In this document: positions 1 to 8,023 of the stretch, in pieces
How the letters are laid out: each line of letters opens with the position of its first letter
How positions within the stretch are numbered: position 1 is the stretch's first letter
NCBI GenBank assembly: GCA_964555735.1
Contig: CAZKTS010000327.1
Coordinates: 1 to 18,748, forward strand
Length of the DNA stretch: 18,748 bases
Source: CAZKTS01 sp964555735
Lineage (GTDB): Bacteria > Actinomycetota > Acidimicrobiia > IMCC26256 > PALSA-555
Direction of reading: 5' to 3'
Translations under genes and position numbers: made by a program
The notes under the pieces: model-generated
The model's input: only the letters and a program-made list of their open reading frames with translations
The model's database searches: none
Told to the model about the DNA's origin: nothing

Positions 1-1581
1 GCCGAGAACAGCCGGCGCTTCCGCCAGCTCGGCCTCGGCTACGCCAACCTCGGTGCGCTGCTGATGGCCCAGGGCCTGCCCTACGACTCCGACGCCGGCC
101 GCGCGTGGGCGGCGGCGCTCACCGCCCTCATGACCGGGCACGCGTACGCCACGAGCGCCCGCACCGCCGGGCGCATGGGGCCGTTCGCCGGCTACGACGA
201 GAACGCCGACGCGATGATCAACGTGCTGCGCATGCACCGCGACGCCGCGGCCGAGATCGACGAGACCCTCGTGCCACCGGAGCTGCTGAGCGCCGCCCAG
301 CGCTCGTGGGACGAGGCGGTCGAGGTGGGCGAGATCAACGGGGTGCGCAACTCGCAGGCGAGCGTGCTCGCGCCGACCGGCACCATCGGCCTGATGATGG
401 ACTGCGACACCACCGGCATCGAGCCCGACCTCGCGCTCACGAAGGCGAAGAAGCTCGTCGGCGGCGGCACGATGTTCATCGTCAACCAGACGATCCCGCG
501 TGCGCTCGACAAGCTCGGCTACTCCGCCACCGAGCAGGACGAGATCGTGCGGTTCATCGACGAGCACAAGACCATCGTCGGCGCACCCGCACTGAAGGCC
601 GAGCACCTGCCGGTGTTCGCGTGCTCGATGGGCGACAACACCATCCACTACATGGGCCACGTCAAGATGATGGGCGCGGTCCAGCCCTTCCTCTCCGGTG
701 CGATCTCCAAGACCTGCAACGTGCCCGAGGAGACGACGGTCGAGGAGCTCGAGGAGCTGCACCTCCAGGCCTGGAAGCTCGGGCTCAAGGCGGTCGCGAT
801 CTACCGCGACAACTGCAAGGTCGCGCAGCCCCTGGCGACGCAGAAGAAGGAGGGCGCCGACGACGCCCCCGCCACCGACGCGTCCGCAGCGCCGGCACCG
901 GTGGTGGAGCGCATCGTCGAGACCGTCATCGTCCAGGAGCCGGTGCGCCAGAAGCTGCCGCGCACCCGGACGTCGAAGACTTTCTCGTTCCGGGTCGCCG
1001 ACGCCAAGGGCTACGCCACGGTCGCGGAGTTCGAGGACGGGCGTCCGGGCGAGCTCTGGCTGCACGTCTCGAAGCCCGGATCGACGCTCGCCGGCATCAT
1101 GGACTCGTTCGCCATCTCGGTGAGCCACGGCCTCCAGTACGGCGTGCCGCTCGAGGCCTACGTGCGCACGTTCATGAACCGGCGCTTCGAGCCTGCGGGC
1201 ATGACCGACGACCCCGACCTCCGGATCGCCACCAGCCTCGTCGACTACGTGTTCCGCAAGCTGGCCATCGAGTACCTGACGTTCGAGCAGCGCGAGGCGC
1301 TCGGGGTGCTCAAGACCAGCGAGCGGATCCAGCCGACGCTCCCCGGCGTGGAGGAGGCGGCGACGCCGTCGCAGCCCTCGTCCGAGCTGCTGCCGCTCGA
1401 GGACCGGGCGCCGTCGGCGGCGATGGCCCCGCCGGAGGAGGTCGCGCCGCCGGCCCCGCCGGCCGACCTCGTGCGCAGCGAGGCCGAGGTGGTGCTCTGC
1501 TACGTCTGCGGCGACATCATGCAGCGGGCGGGCTCGTGCCACGCGTGCCCGTCGTGCGGTGCCACGAGCGGCTGCTCGTAG
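1..1581 (+). CDS. nrdJ: Vitamin B12-dependent (class II) ribonucleotide reductase, 3' part
   Basis: Reduces ribonucleotides to deoxyribonucleotides with adenosylcobalamin as radical source, in the cytoplasm. The reading frame is open from base 1, so the first part of the gene lies outside the window and 526 C-terminal residues are visible. They include the end of the barrel (LGYANLGALLM at residues 12-22; the SQASVLAPTGTIG segment, conserved in NrdJ, near residue 120; NVPEETTVEEL near residue 240), then an Ala/Pro-rich linker, a TSCPD-type domain (about residues 325-430), a second Ala/Pro-rich linker, and a C-terminal cysteine cluster (CYVC, then CHACPSC and GCS). In this family the C-terminal cysteines pass electrons from thioredoxin to the active site and bind zinc. 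It converges on the thioesterase gene with a 65-bp gap. Family assignment is firm. Confidence 0.96.
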   Translation, partial: AENSRRFRQLGLGYANLGALLMAQGLPYDSDAGRAWAAALTALMTGHAYATSARTAGRMGPFAGYDENADAMINVLRMHRDAAAEIDETLVPPELLSAAQRSWDEAVEVGEINGVRNSQASVLAPTGTIGLMMDCDTTGIEPDLALTKAKKLVGGGTMFIVNQTIPRALDKLGYSATEQDEIVRFIDEHKTIVGAPALKAEHLPVFACSMGDNTIHYMGHVKMMGAVQPFLSGAISKTCNVPEETTVEELEELHLQAWKLGLKAVAIYRDNCKVAQPLATQKKEGADDAPATDASAAPAPVVERIVETVIVQEPVRQKLPRTRTSKTFSFRVADAKGYATVAEFEDGRPGELWLHVSKPGSTLAGIMDSFAISVSHGLQYGVPLEAYVRTFMNRRFEPAGMTDDPDLRIATSLVDYVFRKLAIEYLTFEQREALGVLKTSERIQPTLPGVEEAATPSQPSSELLPLEDRAPSAAMAPPEEVAPPAPPADLVRSEAEVVLCYVCGDIMQRAGSCHACPSCGATSGCS

Positions 1582-1601
1582 GTCGGACCAACACTCGCCC
1601 G

Positions 1602-1614
1602 CGACCGGCGGTCG
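1602..1614. terminator. Possible weak bidirectional terminator hairpin
   Basis: A CGACC-GGC-GGTCG hairpin (5-bp stem, 3-nt loop) lies between the convergent nrdJ and thioesterase genes. No T tract follows on either strand, so termination is only a guess from position. Confidence 0.22.
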
Positions 1615-1646
1615 TCCTCACGGGCGGCCGCCGCTTCGCGTCCCGC

Positions 1647-2078
1647 TCAGTCGGTCTTGGCCGCGTAGGTGTCGCCGTCGAGGAAGGTGACGCTGACCAG
1701 GGCGATGGCCATGAGCCGCTCGTCCTTGCCGACGTCGACGACGCGGACCTCGGCGACGCCGCGGTTGGGCGACACTCGCTGCACCTGACCGGTGGCTCGG
1801 ATCGGCCCGACGCGTCCGGCCGAGAGGTACTCGATTGCCGTGCTGGCCGTCGCGAGCGGTCGTCCGCTCTCGGCGGCCAGGCAGGTCGCGCCGGCGACGT
1901 CGACGAGCATCGTGACGAGCCCGCCGTGCAGCGAGCCGGCGGGGCCCCGCAGGTCGTCGGTCAGGTCGATCTCGACGGAGTACCCGGTGGCGTCGTGGCC
2001 GCGTCGAGCCGGCAGCTGGTTCAGGAACGCGCACCCGAGCCCGCGGTCGCCGCCGGCCGTCACCTCGGCCTTGCTCAT
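1647..2078 (-). CDS. PaaI-family hotdog-fold thioesterase
   Basis: Predicted acyl-CoA thioesterase of 143 residues, the usual size for a single hotdog domain. The signature GSLHGGLVTMLVD is at residues 48-60: the HGG turn (51-53) and Asp60 match the PaaI active-site pattern. The C-terminal half has the expected strands ending in VSVTFLDGDTY. The ATG at 2078 has a GGAG five bases upstream. A GTG two codons earlier would overlap the upstream TGA as GTGA and is an alternative start. It lies directly behind the DUF3703 gene and is probably co-transcribed and translationally coupled. The substrate cannot be told from the sequence; phenylacetyl-CoA genes are absent from the window. Confidence 0.88.
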   Translation of the reverse strand: MSKAEVTAGGDRGLGCAFLNQLPARRGHDATGYSVEIDLTDDLRGPAGSLHGGLVTMLVDVAGATCLAAESGRPLATASTAIEYLSAGRVGPIRATGQVQRVSPNRGVAEVRVVDVGKDERLMAIALVSVTFLDGDTYAAKTD

Positions 2079-2080
2079 GG

Positions 2081-2461
2081 TCACTCCGTGCTCTCCTTCG
2101 TGGCGAAGAGGCTCGCAAGGTCGTCGGGGACGGGCATCGGCTCGAGCGCCTTCACGTCGGCGCCGCCGGTGTTGCCCACCGGGTAGCGCCCCGCGAGCGA
2201 CGCCGGGCCGGCCACGAGGAGTCGGAAGACCTGGCCGAGCACCTCCTTGCGGTCTCGTTCGCGCCAGCCGAAGGCGAACATCGCGCCGTGGGTGCGCACG
2301 TGGAGCCGAGCGAGGGGCTGGCTCACGATGTGGGCGCGGCCCAGGTGGTGCCACTCGTCGTGCGGGCGGCCCCGCAGCCGTGCCGCGTCAGCGGCGTCGC
2401 GCTCGCGCTGCCACGCGGCACGGAGCGCGTCCGGATCGTACGAGCGCATCCCGCGAGCCAT
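2081..2461 (-). CDS. DUF3703 family protein
   Basis: A 126-residue protein matching the DUF3703 pattern: an N-terminal helical part, then WHHLGRAHIVSQPLARLH (residues 37-54), REVLGQ-like KEVLGQVFRLLVAGP, and the hallmark GRYPVGNTGGADV (residues 91-103) before a short tail. No signal peptide or membrane segment is evident. The biochemical function of the family is unknown. ATG at 2461 is preferred, with GAGGG just upstream; ATG at 2449 is an alternative. It is first in a two-gene unit with the thioesterase and diverges from the FMN protein across an 89-bp region with an inverted repeat, so a shared regulator is possible. Confidence 0.82.
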   Translation of the reverse strand: MARGMRSYDPDALRAAWQRERDAADAARLRGRPHDEWHHLGRAHIVSQPLARLHVRTHGAMFAFGWRERDRKEVLGQVFRLLVAGPASLAGRYPVGNTGGADVKALEPMPVPDDLASLFATKESTE

Positions 2462-2492
2462 GACCCTCAGTCCACCCGACCGATGCAGGATC

Positions 2493-2517
2493 CCGCCAGT
2501 CGGCGCCGGACTGGCGG
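2493..2517. promoter_or_regulatory. Perfect inverted repeat in a divergent promoter region (candidate operator)
   Basis: Arms CCGCCAGTC (2493-2501) and GACTGGCGG (2509-2517) are exact reverse complements separated by 7 nt (GGCGCCG). The site is roughly centred between the start codons at 2461 (-) and 2551 (+). Symmetry and position suit a dimeric regulator controlling both directions, but an RNA hairpin in one leader is equally possible. Confidence 0.5.
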
Positions 2518-2550
2518 CGCTCCGACCGCTGCGAGCGCGAGGATGCAACC

Positions 2551-4104
2551 GTGACGTGGTGGGTGTGGGTGCTGGTCGCAGGCGGTGCGGCAATCGTCGC
2601 GATCGCAGCGTACGACCTCATCCAGCCGCGCAGCGCCGTGCTGCGCAACTACCCGGTCATCGGCCACCTGCGGTTCCTGCTCGAGTCGATAGGTCCGGAG
2701 CTGCGCCAGCACATCGTCACCGGCAACGACGCCGACAAGCCGTTCAACCGCGACGAGCGCCGCTGGATCTACAGCACCGCCGACGGCACCAACCCCTACT
2801 TTGGCTTCGGGACCGACAACGACATCGACCACGCCACCAGCTACCTGATCGTGAAGCCCGCGGCCTTCCCGGCGCCCGACCCGACGCCGGGCGCGCCGGG
2901 TGGGCCGCCGGGCCACGAGCTCCCGGTGGGGAAGGTCCTGGGCGCGGCGCGCGGACGTCCGGGTGCGTTCCGTCCGCGCTCGGTCGTGAACATCTCGGGC
3001 ATGAGCTTCGGCTCGATGTCGGGCGCGGCGGTCGAGGCGTTGAACCGCGGCGCGCGCATCGCCGGATGTCTGCAGGCGACGGGTGAGGGTGGGCTCACGG
3101 ATCACCACCGCCACGGCGGCGAGCTGGTGTGGCAGATCGGGAGCGGGTACTTCGGCTGCCGCGACGCGAGCGGGCGCTTCGACCTCAGTCGCTTCCGGGC
3201 CGTGGTCGACGAGGTCGCGACGGTGCGCGCCATCGAGATCAAGCTGAGCCAGGGCGCCAAGCCAGGGCTCGGCGGGCTGCTCCCCGGCGCCAAGGTGACG
3301 CCGGAGATCGCACGCGTGCGCGGCGTCGAGGTGGGTGTCGACTGCGTGAGCCCCGCGAGGCACTCGGCGTTCGGGAGCACCGACGAGATGCTCGACTTCG
3401 TGGAGCTCCTTGCCGCGACGTCGGGACTCCCGGTGGGCATCAAGACCGCGGTCGGCCGCGACGACCTCTTCGTCGACCTCGCTCGGCTGATGGCCTCGGG
3501 GGAGCGAGGCATCGACTTCTTGACCATCGACGGTGGCGAGGGCGGCACGGGTGCGGGGTCGCTCGTCTTCACCGACCACGTGGCCCTGCCGTTCAAGCTC
3601 GCGTTCGCGCGGGCGTACCGGCCCTTCGCCGAGGCGGGCCTCACCGACCAACTGGTGTTCGTGGGGAGCGGGAAGCTCGGCCTCGCCGACGCGGCGATCC
3701 TCGCCTTCGCCCTCGGGTGCGACTCGGTGAACGTCGGGCGGGAGGCGATGCTCTCGATCGGCTGCATCCAGTCGCAGCGCTGCCACACCGGGCGCTGCCC
3801 GACCGGGGTCACGACCCAGTCGCGACGACGGACGCACGGCCTGGTGCCGGAGCTCAAGTCGGAGCGGTGCGCGCGCTACCTCGTCGCTCTCCGGGCCGAG
3901 CTCGTGCGCCTGGCCCGCGCGTGCGGGCAGGTCCATCCCGCCCTCGTCTCGCTCGACGATCTCGAGCTGCTCGACGGCAACCTCGGGAGCCGCGCCGCTC
4001 GCTCCGTGTTCGGGTACGAGCCCGAGTGGGGCAGTGCCGATCCGGCCACTCGGGCGGCGATCGAGGCGGCGATGGCCGGACACGTCGAGACGGCCGGCGC
4101 CTGA
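2551..4104 (+). CDS. Membrane-anchored FMN-binding glutamate synthase domain protein
   Basis: A 517-residue protein with one N-terminal transmembrane helix (about residues 3-20) followed by a glutamate-synthase-type alpha/beta barrel. Visible motifs are SFGSMSG (152-158), a run beginning IEIKLSQGAKPG near residue 228, TIDGGEGGTGAG (325-336) and GSGKLG, all FMN-barrel elements. The cysteine set C405-x5-C411-x4-C416 followed by PTGV matches the 3Fe-4S ligands of GltB. It lacks the glutamine amidotransferase domain and the C-terminal GltB domain, so it is not a complete GOGAT. An FMN/Fe-S oxidoreductase at the inner face of the membrane is the cautious reading, with substrate unknown. Start is GTG at 2551 with GAGG about 9 nt upstream; the ATG at 2543 is out of frame. 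Confidence 0.9.
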   Translation: MTWWVWVLVAGGAAIVAIAAYDLIQPRSAVLRNYPVIGHLRFLLESIGPELRQHIVTGNDADKPFNRDERRWIYSTADGTNPYFGFGTDNDIDHATSYLIVKPAAFPAPDPTPGAPGGPPGHELPVGKVLGAARGRPGAFRPRSVVNISGMSFGSMSGAAVEALNRGARIAGCLQATGEGGLTDHHRHGGELVWQIGSGYFGCRDASGRFDLSRFRAVVDEVATVRAIEIKLSQGAKPGLGGLLPGAKVTPEIARVRGVEVGVDCVSPARHSAFGSTDEMLDFVELLAATSGLPVGIKTAVGRDDLFVDLARLMASGERGIDFLTIDGGEGGTGAGSLVFTDHVALPFKLAFARAYRPFAEAGLTDQLVFVGSGKLGLADAAILAFALGCDSVNVGREAMLSIGCIQSQRCHTGRCPTGVTTQSRRRTHGLVPELKSERCARYLVALRAELVRLARACGQVHPALVSLDDLELLDGNLGSRAARSVFGYEPEWGSADPATRAAIEAAMAGHVETAGA

Positions 4105-4189
4105 CGGACAGGTCGGGAGGGACCAACGGCGGTCGGTCCTGGGTCCTTCGGCCCTCGGGGCGGCCGATGCGCTCCACGAGGATGAGCCC

Positions 4190-6763
4190 GTGCCGGACCG
4201 ACCCGTGGCCGACCCCGAGGCGGCCTGGGCGTGGCTGCGGCAGATCGTCAACGACGCCTCCGACGCGATCGTGACGATCGACGAGCACCAGCACATCGTC
4301 TGGTTCAACGCGGCCGCCACCGAGATGTTCGGCTATCCCCGGGCGGAGATCGTGGGTCGGCACCTGGGGATCCTGCTGCCGGAGGCGGTGCGCGACCGCC
4401 ACGAGGGCCATGTCGTCGGCTTCGCCGCCGGGCGGGACGCGCGTCGCGTGATGAGCGAGCGGGACACCCTCGAGGGCCGCCGCCGGGACGGGTCGCGCTT
4501 CCCGGTCGAGATCACGATCTCTCGGACCGAGGTCGGCGCCGAGCGGTACCTCACCGCGATCGTTCGCGACGTCAGCGTCCGGCGCGAGGCCGAGGCGGCG
4601 CTCCGCCAGAGCGAACGGCGCCTTCGCGCCCTCGTGGAGCACGCGCCGGAGATGGTGGCGATCATCGATGACCGCAACCGCGTGCGGTACTCGAGCCCGG
4701 GCTCGCTCGCGCTGTTCGGGTTCTCGCCCGAGACGATCGTGGAGTCGGGTGCGACGCTCCTGACGGTGGTGCACGCCGACGACCGTGCGGGCCTCGAGGA
4801 CGCGCTGGCCCGGGCTCGCCACGCGCCCGGAACCCCGGTGGGCTTCGAGGGTCGCGGGCGAACGGCCGACGGCCGCTGGCGGACGTTCAGCATGACGATC
4901 AACGATCTGAGTGCCGACGACGCGGTAGGCGGGACGGTCTTCAACATCCTCGACGTGACCGACGCGCGCGCCGTGACCACCCGTGAGGCCGCACTCGCGG
5001 AGCTCGGGCGCAGCGCGCTCGACGCCACGCCGTTGGCGACGCTGTCGAGCGACGCACTCGCCCTGGTGGCCCGCCTTCTCGACGTCGACGCGACCATGCT
5101 CGCCGAGCCGCTCGATGACGACGACGGCGCCACCCTGGTCGTCCGGTATGCCGCCGGCGTGGCCGAGCCACTCGTCGGGCGCACCTTTCGGCCGCCGTCG
5201 GCGTGGGCCTCGGCCGTGCGGGCCGGCGAAGCGTTCGATCCGCTCGCGGCCGGCGACCCGGGTCTGCCGCCCCTCACCGACACCGGCATCGTCGCCGGGC
5301 TCACCGCCGCGGTGGCGGCGAAGGGCGAGATCGTCGCAGTGCTGGGCGTGTACACCACCTCGCCGCGGACGTTCCGGCCGGACGAGGTCGACTTCCTCGA
5401 CGGGGTCGCCCACGTGCTCGCGAGCGCCGTCGAACGCCGGCGCTTCGAGCGTGACCTCGAGCACCAGACGCTGCACGATCCCCTCACCGGACTCCCGAAC
5501 CGGGTGCTGCTGCGTGACCGACTGACCCACGCATTGACCTCAGTGGCCAGGCACTCCACCTCGGTGGCGGTGCTGATGGTCGACCTCGACGACTTCAAGC
5601 TGGTCAACGACAGCATGGGCCACTCCGCCGGCGACGAGCTGCTGCGCGTCATCGCGCGGCGCCTCGCCGGCGCGGTGCGCGCGTCCGACACCGTGGCCCG
5701 CTTCGGGGGCGACGAGTTCGTCGTCGTGACCGAGACCCAGGACGAGCTGGCCGAGTCGATGGAGGTCGCCCAGCGTCTCCTCGAGGTCGTGCGCCTCCCG
5801 GTGGTCATCGACGACCGCGAGGTCTTCGTCACCGCCAGCGTGGGCGTCGCCATCGTGGGGGTCGACGATCGCGACGGCGACGTCGCGGTGAGCGAGGCCG
5901 ACATCGCCATGTACCGCGCCAAGCAGGGCGGTGATCGCTTCGTGGTGTTCGACGAAGCGCTGCGCGCCGGGGTCCGGGACCGGTTGGTGCTTGCCCAGCA
6001 GCTGCGCCAGGCGATGGAGCTGGGGGAGCTGCGGACCTACTTCCAGCCGGAGGTCGACCTCGCGACCGGGCGGGTCGCCGGGGCGGAGGCCCTGCTCCGC
6101 TGGGCGCGCGCCGACGGCCGGGTGGAGCCGGCCGACCGTTTCCTCGTCGCGGCGCTCGACTCCGGCCTCATCGTGCCGATCGGGGCGGCCACGATCGCCG
6201 ACGTGTGCGCGCGGGCCCGGGCGTGGTCGGCCGAGCTGGGCGCGGATGCGCCGACCTGCACATGGATCAACCTGGCGGCCCGCCAGGTGCTCGACGATCA
6301 GCTCCTGCCGACGGTGGCGGCGGCGCTCGCCGAGAGCGGCGTCACGCCGTCCTCGATCGGCTTCGAGATCACCGAGAGCGTGCTCATCGACGATCTCGAC
6401 GTCGCGGCCGCGCACCTCGACGGTCTCCGGGCGTTGGGTGTGCGCTTGTGCCTCGACGACTTCGGCACCGGCTATGCGTCGCTCACCTACCTCCAGCGGT
6501 TCGCGTTCGACTGCCTGAAGATCGACAAGTCGTTCGTGGCCGAGCTCGACGGCGAGGACGACGACGCTCGCCGCATGGTGGCCGCCGTCATCGACCTCGC
6601 CCACGGGCTCGGCCTGCAGGTGACCGCGGAGGGCGTCGAGGCCGAGACCCAGGCGCACGCACTCCGCGAGCTCGGCTGTGACTATGCGCAGGGCTTCCTG
6701 TACGCGCCGGCGGTCCCTGCCCCCGACTTCGAGGAGTACGTGCGGGCCCGCGACGGCGGGTGA
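4190..6763 (+). CDS. PAS-PAS-GAF-GGDEF-EAL cyclic-di-GMP signalling protein
   Basis: An 857-residue soluble protein that can in principle both make and degrade cyclic-di-GMP. Order: PAS (about 10-128), PAS (141-260), GAF (268-415), GGDEF (425-592), EAL (598-855). The cyclase signature GGDEF is intact at 506-510, with an RASD inhibitory I-site five residues before it (497-500). The phosphodiesterase residues also look complete: EALLRW (633-638), FEITES from 725, LDDFGTG (755-761), LKID at 776-779 and TAEGVE from 812. With no transmembrane helix, its signals should be cytosolic (ligand, redox or light via PAS/GAF). GTG at 4190 is chosen because GAGG lies 8 nt upstream; the frame is open further back to 4034, but that would overlap the preceding gene with a low-complexity Arg-rich extension. 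Confidence 0.94.
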   Translation: MPDRPVADPEAAWAWLRQIVNDASDAIVTIDEHQHIVWFNAAATEMFGYPRAEIVGRHLGILLPEAVRDRHEGHVVGFAAGRDARRVMSERDTLEGRRRDGSRFPVEITISRTEVGAERYLTAIVRDVSVRREAEAALRQSERRLRALVEHAPEMVAIIDDRNRVRYSSPGSLALFGFSPETIVESGATLLTVVHADDRAGLEDALARARHAPGTPVGFEGRGRTADGRWRTFSMTINDLSADDAVGGTVFNILDVTDARAVTTREAALAELGRSALDATPLATLSSDALALVARLLDVDATMLAEPLDDDDGATLVVRYAAGVAEPLVGRTFRPPSAWASAVRAGEAFDPLAAGDPGLPPLTDTGIVAGLTAAVAAKGEIVAVLGVYTTSPRTFRPDEVDFLDGVAHVLASAVERRRFERDLEHQTLHDPLTGLPNRVLLRDRLTHALTSVARHSTSVAVLMVDLDDFKLVNDSMGHSAGDELLRVIARRLAGAVRASDTVARFGGDEFVVVTETQDELAESMEVAQRLLEVVRLPVVIDDREVFVTASVGVAIVGVDDRDGDVAVSEADIAMYRAKQGGDRFVVFDEALRAGVRDRLVLAQQLRQAMELGELRTYFQPEVDLATGRVAGAEALLRWARADGRVEPADRFLVAALDSGLIVPIGAATIADVCARARAWSAELGADAPTCTWINLAARQVLDDQLLPTVAAALAESGVTPSSIGFEITESVLIDDLDVAAAHLDGLRALGVRLCLDDFGTGYASLTYLQRFAFDCLKIDKSFVAELDGEDDDARRMVAAVIDLAHGLGLQVTAEGVEAETQAHALRELGCDYAQGFLYAPAVPAPDFEEYVRARDGG

Positions 6764-6789
6764 CCCGACACGGGCCCGCGGGGCGCTCC

Positions 6790-6795
6790 TAGGCT
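6790..6795 (+). promoter_or_regulatory. -10 box TAGGCT of a leaderless-type promoter
   Basis: TAGGCT fits TANNNT and ends exactly 7 nt before the GTG at 6803. No Shine-Dalgarno sequence is present. This is the spacing expected if transcription starts at the start codon. Confidence 0.55.
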
Positions 6796-6802
6796 GCGCG
6801 CC

Positions 6803-7516
6803 GTGGGCCCAGAGCCGGGCAAGATCCTCGCGAGCGGGCGCGACGGTGACGTCTACGAGTACGCGCCCGGGCTCGTGCTTCGACGCACGCGCGACGGGCG
6901 GGTCATCGAGCATGAGGCTCGGATCATGGAGTACGTCTACGAGCTCGGGATGCCCGTGCCGCGCATCGAGGAGGTGCGCAACGGGGGCACCGAGATCGTG
7001 ATGGAGCGCATCGACGGGCCCACCATGGTCGAGGCGTTCGCCCGCCGGCCGTGGACGCTGCGCAAGCACGCGTCCGTGCTGGCCGACCTCCACCGGCGCC
7101 TGCACGCGCTCGACGCACCCGCGTGGCTCCCGCAGCTCGATGACGGCGGCGACCGCATCGTCCACCTCGATCTGCACCCGCTCAACGTGCTCTACGGTGC
7201 GCACGGGCCCGTGCTCATCGATTGGCCGAATGCGGCCCGCGGGCGCGCGGAGACCGATCTGGCGCAGACCTGGCTGATCATCGAGTCGGCCGACGTGTCG
7301 GACGAGGGCCTCGTCGCCCGCATCGGAAGCCCGGTCAAGGCGATGCTCGCGCGGCGGGTGATCAAGGAGTTCGACCGGGACGCGATCGTGCCCTACCTCC
7401 GACCCGTCGCCGAGGTGCGCGCGACCGATCGCAACATGAAGCCGACGGAGATCGAGGCCATGTTCCGCATCGTCGACCGCGAGGAGCAGCGGCTGTCGAG
7501 GGAGCGCGCGGGCTAG
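6803..7516 (+). CDS. APH-family small-molecule kinase (phosphotransferase)
   Basis: A 237-residue protein of the aminoglycoside/choline phosphotransferase fold. The nucleotide loop reads SGRDGDVYEY (residues 11-20). The usual beta-3 lysine position is Arg (LVLRRTRDG), and MERIDGPTM is the hinge region. HLDLHPLN (121-128) gives catalytic Asp123 and Asn128; LIDWPNAARG gives metal-binding Asp140. The active site therefore looks complete. The substrate is unknown: this compact type is widespread in Actinobacteria and is not itself evidence of antibiotic resistance. The GTG start has no ribosome-binding site but has a TANNNT box 7 nt upstream. Its TAG stop shares the palindrome CTAG with the stop of the convergent GNAT gene. 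Confidence 0.88.
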   Translation: MGPEPGKILASGRDGDVYEYAPGLVLRRTRDGRVIEHEARIMEYVYELGMPVPRIEEVRNGGTEIVMERIDGPTMVEAFARRPWTLRKHASVLADLHRRLHALDAPAWLPQLDDGGDRIVHLDLHPLNVLYGAHGPVLIDWPNAARGRAETDLAQTWLIIESADVSDEGLVARIGSPVKAMLARRVIKEFDRDAIVPYLRPVAEVRATDRNMKPTEIEAMFRIVDREEQRLSRERAG

Positions 7517-8022
7517 GAAGGCAGCACCGGTCGGCGCATCGTCACCCGCGGCCCGCTCGCCTCGAGCCGTCGCTCCGACAGCACCGTCGCGCGCAGTGCG
7601 GGACCCCACTCGTCCGCGGCGAGCTCGGTGAACCCGAGTCGCTCGTAGTACGGCGCATTCCACGGCACATCCCGGAAGGTGGTGAGCGTCAGCGCGGTCA
7701 TGCTCCGTTCGCGCGCCCACACCGCCAGGTGGTCGAGCAGCTCGCGCCCGAGGCCCCGGCGTGCCGAGTCCGGGTGGACGCTCACCTGTTCGACGTGCGC
7801 GTCGCCGTCGAGCACCGCTGCGACGAGGTACGCGACGACGCGGCCGTTGTCCTCGGTCACCCACGCGTGACCTCGATCGATGAACGCCGTGAGCTCGGCG
7901 GTGGAGAACGGCTCGTCGGCCGCGATCGCGGGCATGCCGACCGCCGCGAAGGCGACACCGGCCGCGCGCTCGATGTCCTGCATGGCCGCGATGTCGCGCC
8001 GCGTGGCGGCGCGGATGCGCAC
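7513..8022 (-). CDS. GNAT-family N-acetyltransferase
   Basis: A 169-residue single-domain acetyl-CoA-dependent acetyltransferase. Motif A is visible as VSVHPDSARRGLGRELLDHL, with the acetyl-CoA pyrophosphate loop RRGLGR at 88-93. The C-terminal motif WNAPYYERLGF (121-131) carries the tyrosine that usually acts as general acid. It is last in a four-gene unit: its GTG start at 8022 follows the HAD stop codon after one base (TGAcGTG), indicating translational coupling. The acceptor substrate is not predictable. Its TAG stop overlaps the stop of the facing kinase gene. Confidence 0.9.
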   Translation of the reverse strand: MRIRAATRRDIAAMQDIERAAGVAFAAVGMPAIAADEPFSTAELTAFIDRGHAWVTEDNGRVVAYLVAAVLDGDAHVEQVSVHPDSARRGLGRELLDHLAVWARERSMTALTLTTFRDVPWNAPYYERLGFTELAADEWGPALRATVLSERRLEASGPRVTMRRPVLPS

Positions 8023-8023
8023 G

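Noticed and set aside
1624..1631. GCGGCCGC palindrome between nrdJ and the thioesterase.
   Set aside because: An 8-bp GC-only palindrome is expected by chance in DNA of this composition.
105..2186. Long open frame on the plus strand spanning nrdJ and the thioesterase.
   Set aside because: Translation is Arg/Ala/Gly-rich low complexity, as expected of an off-frame reading of high-GC DNA; it covers two well-recognised genes.
4119..4140. Possible terminator hairpin after the FMN protein gene (GGACC/GGTCC arms).
   Set aside because: Short stem with a 10-nt loop, alternative pairings and no T tract; not distinguishable from chance at this GC content.
3854..5922. Long minus-strand open frames opposite the FMN and GGDEF-EAL genes.
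   Set aside because: No recognisable motifs, biased composition, and exact antisense of conserved domains.
6803..7516. Reading the APH-type kinases as antibiotic resistance genes.
   Set aside because: Only the fold is supported; neither protein matches a known resistance enzyme closely enough to say so from sequence.
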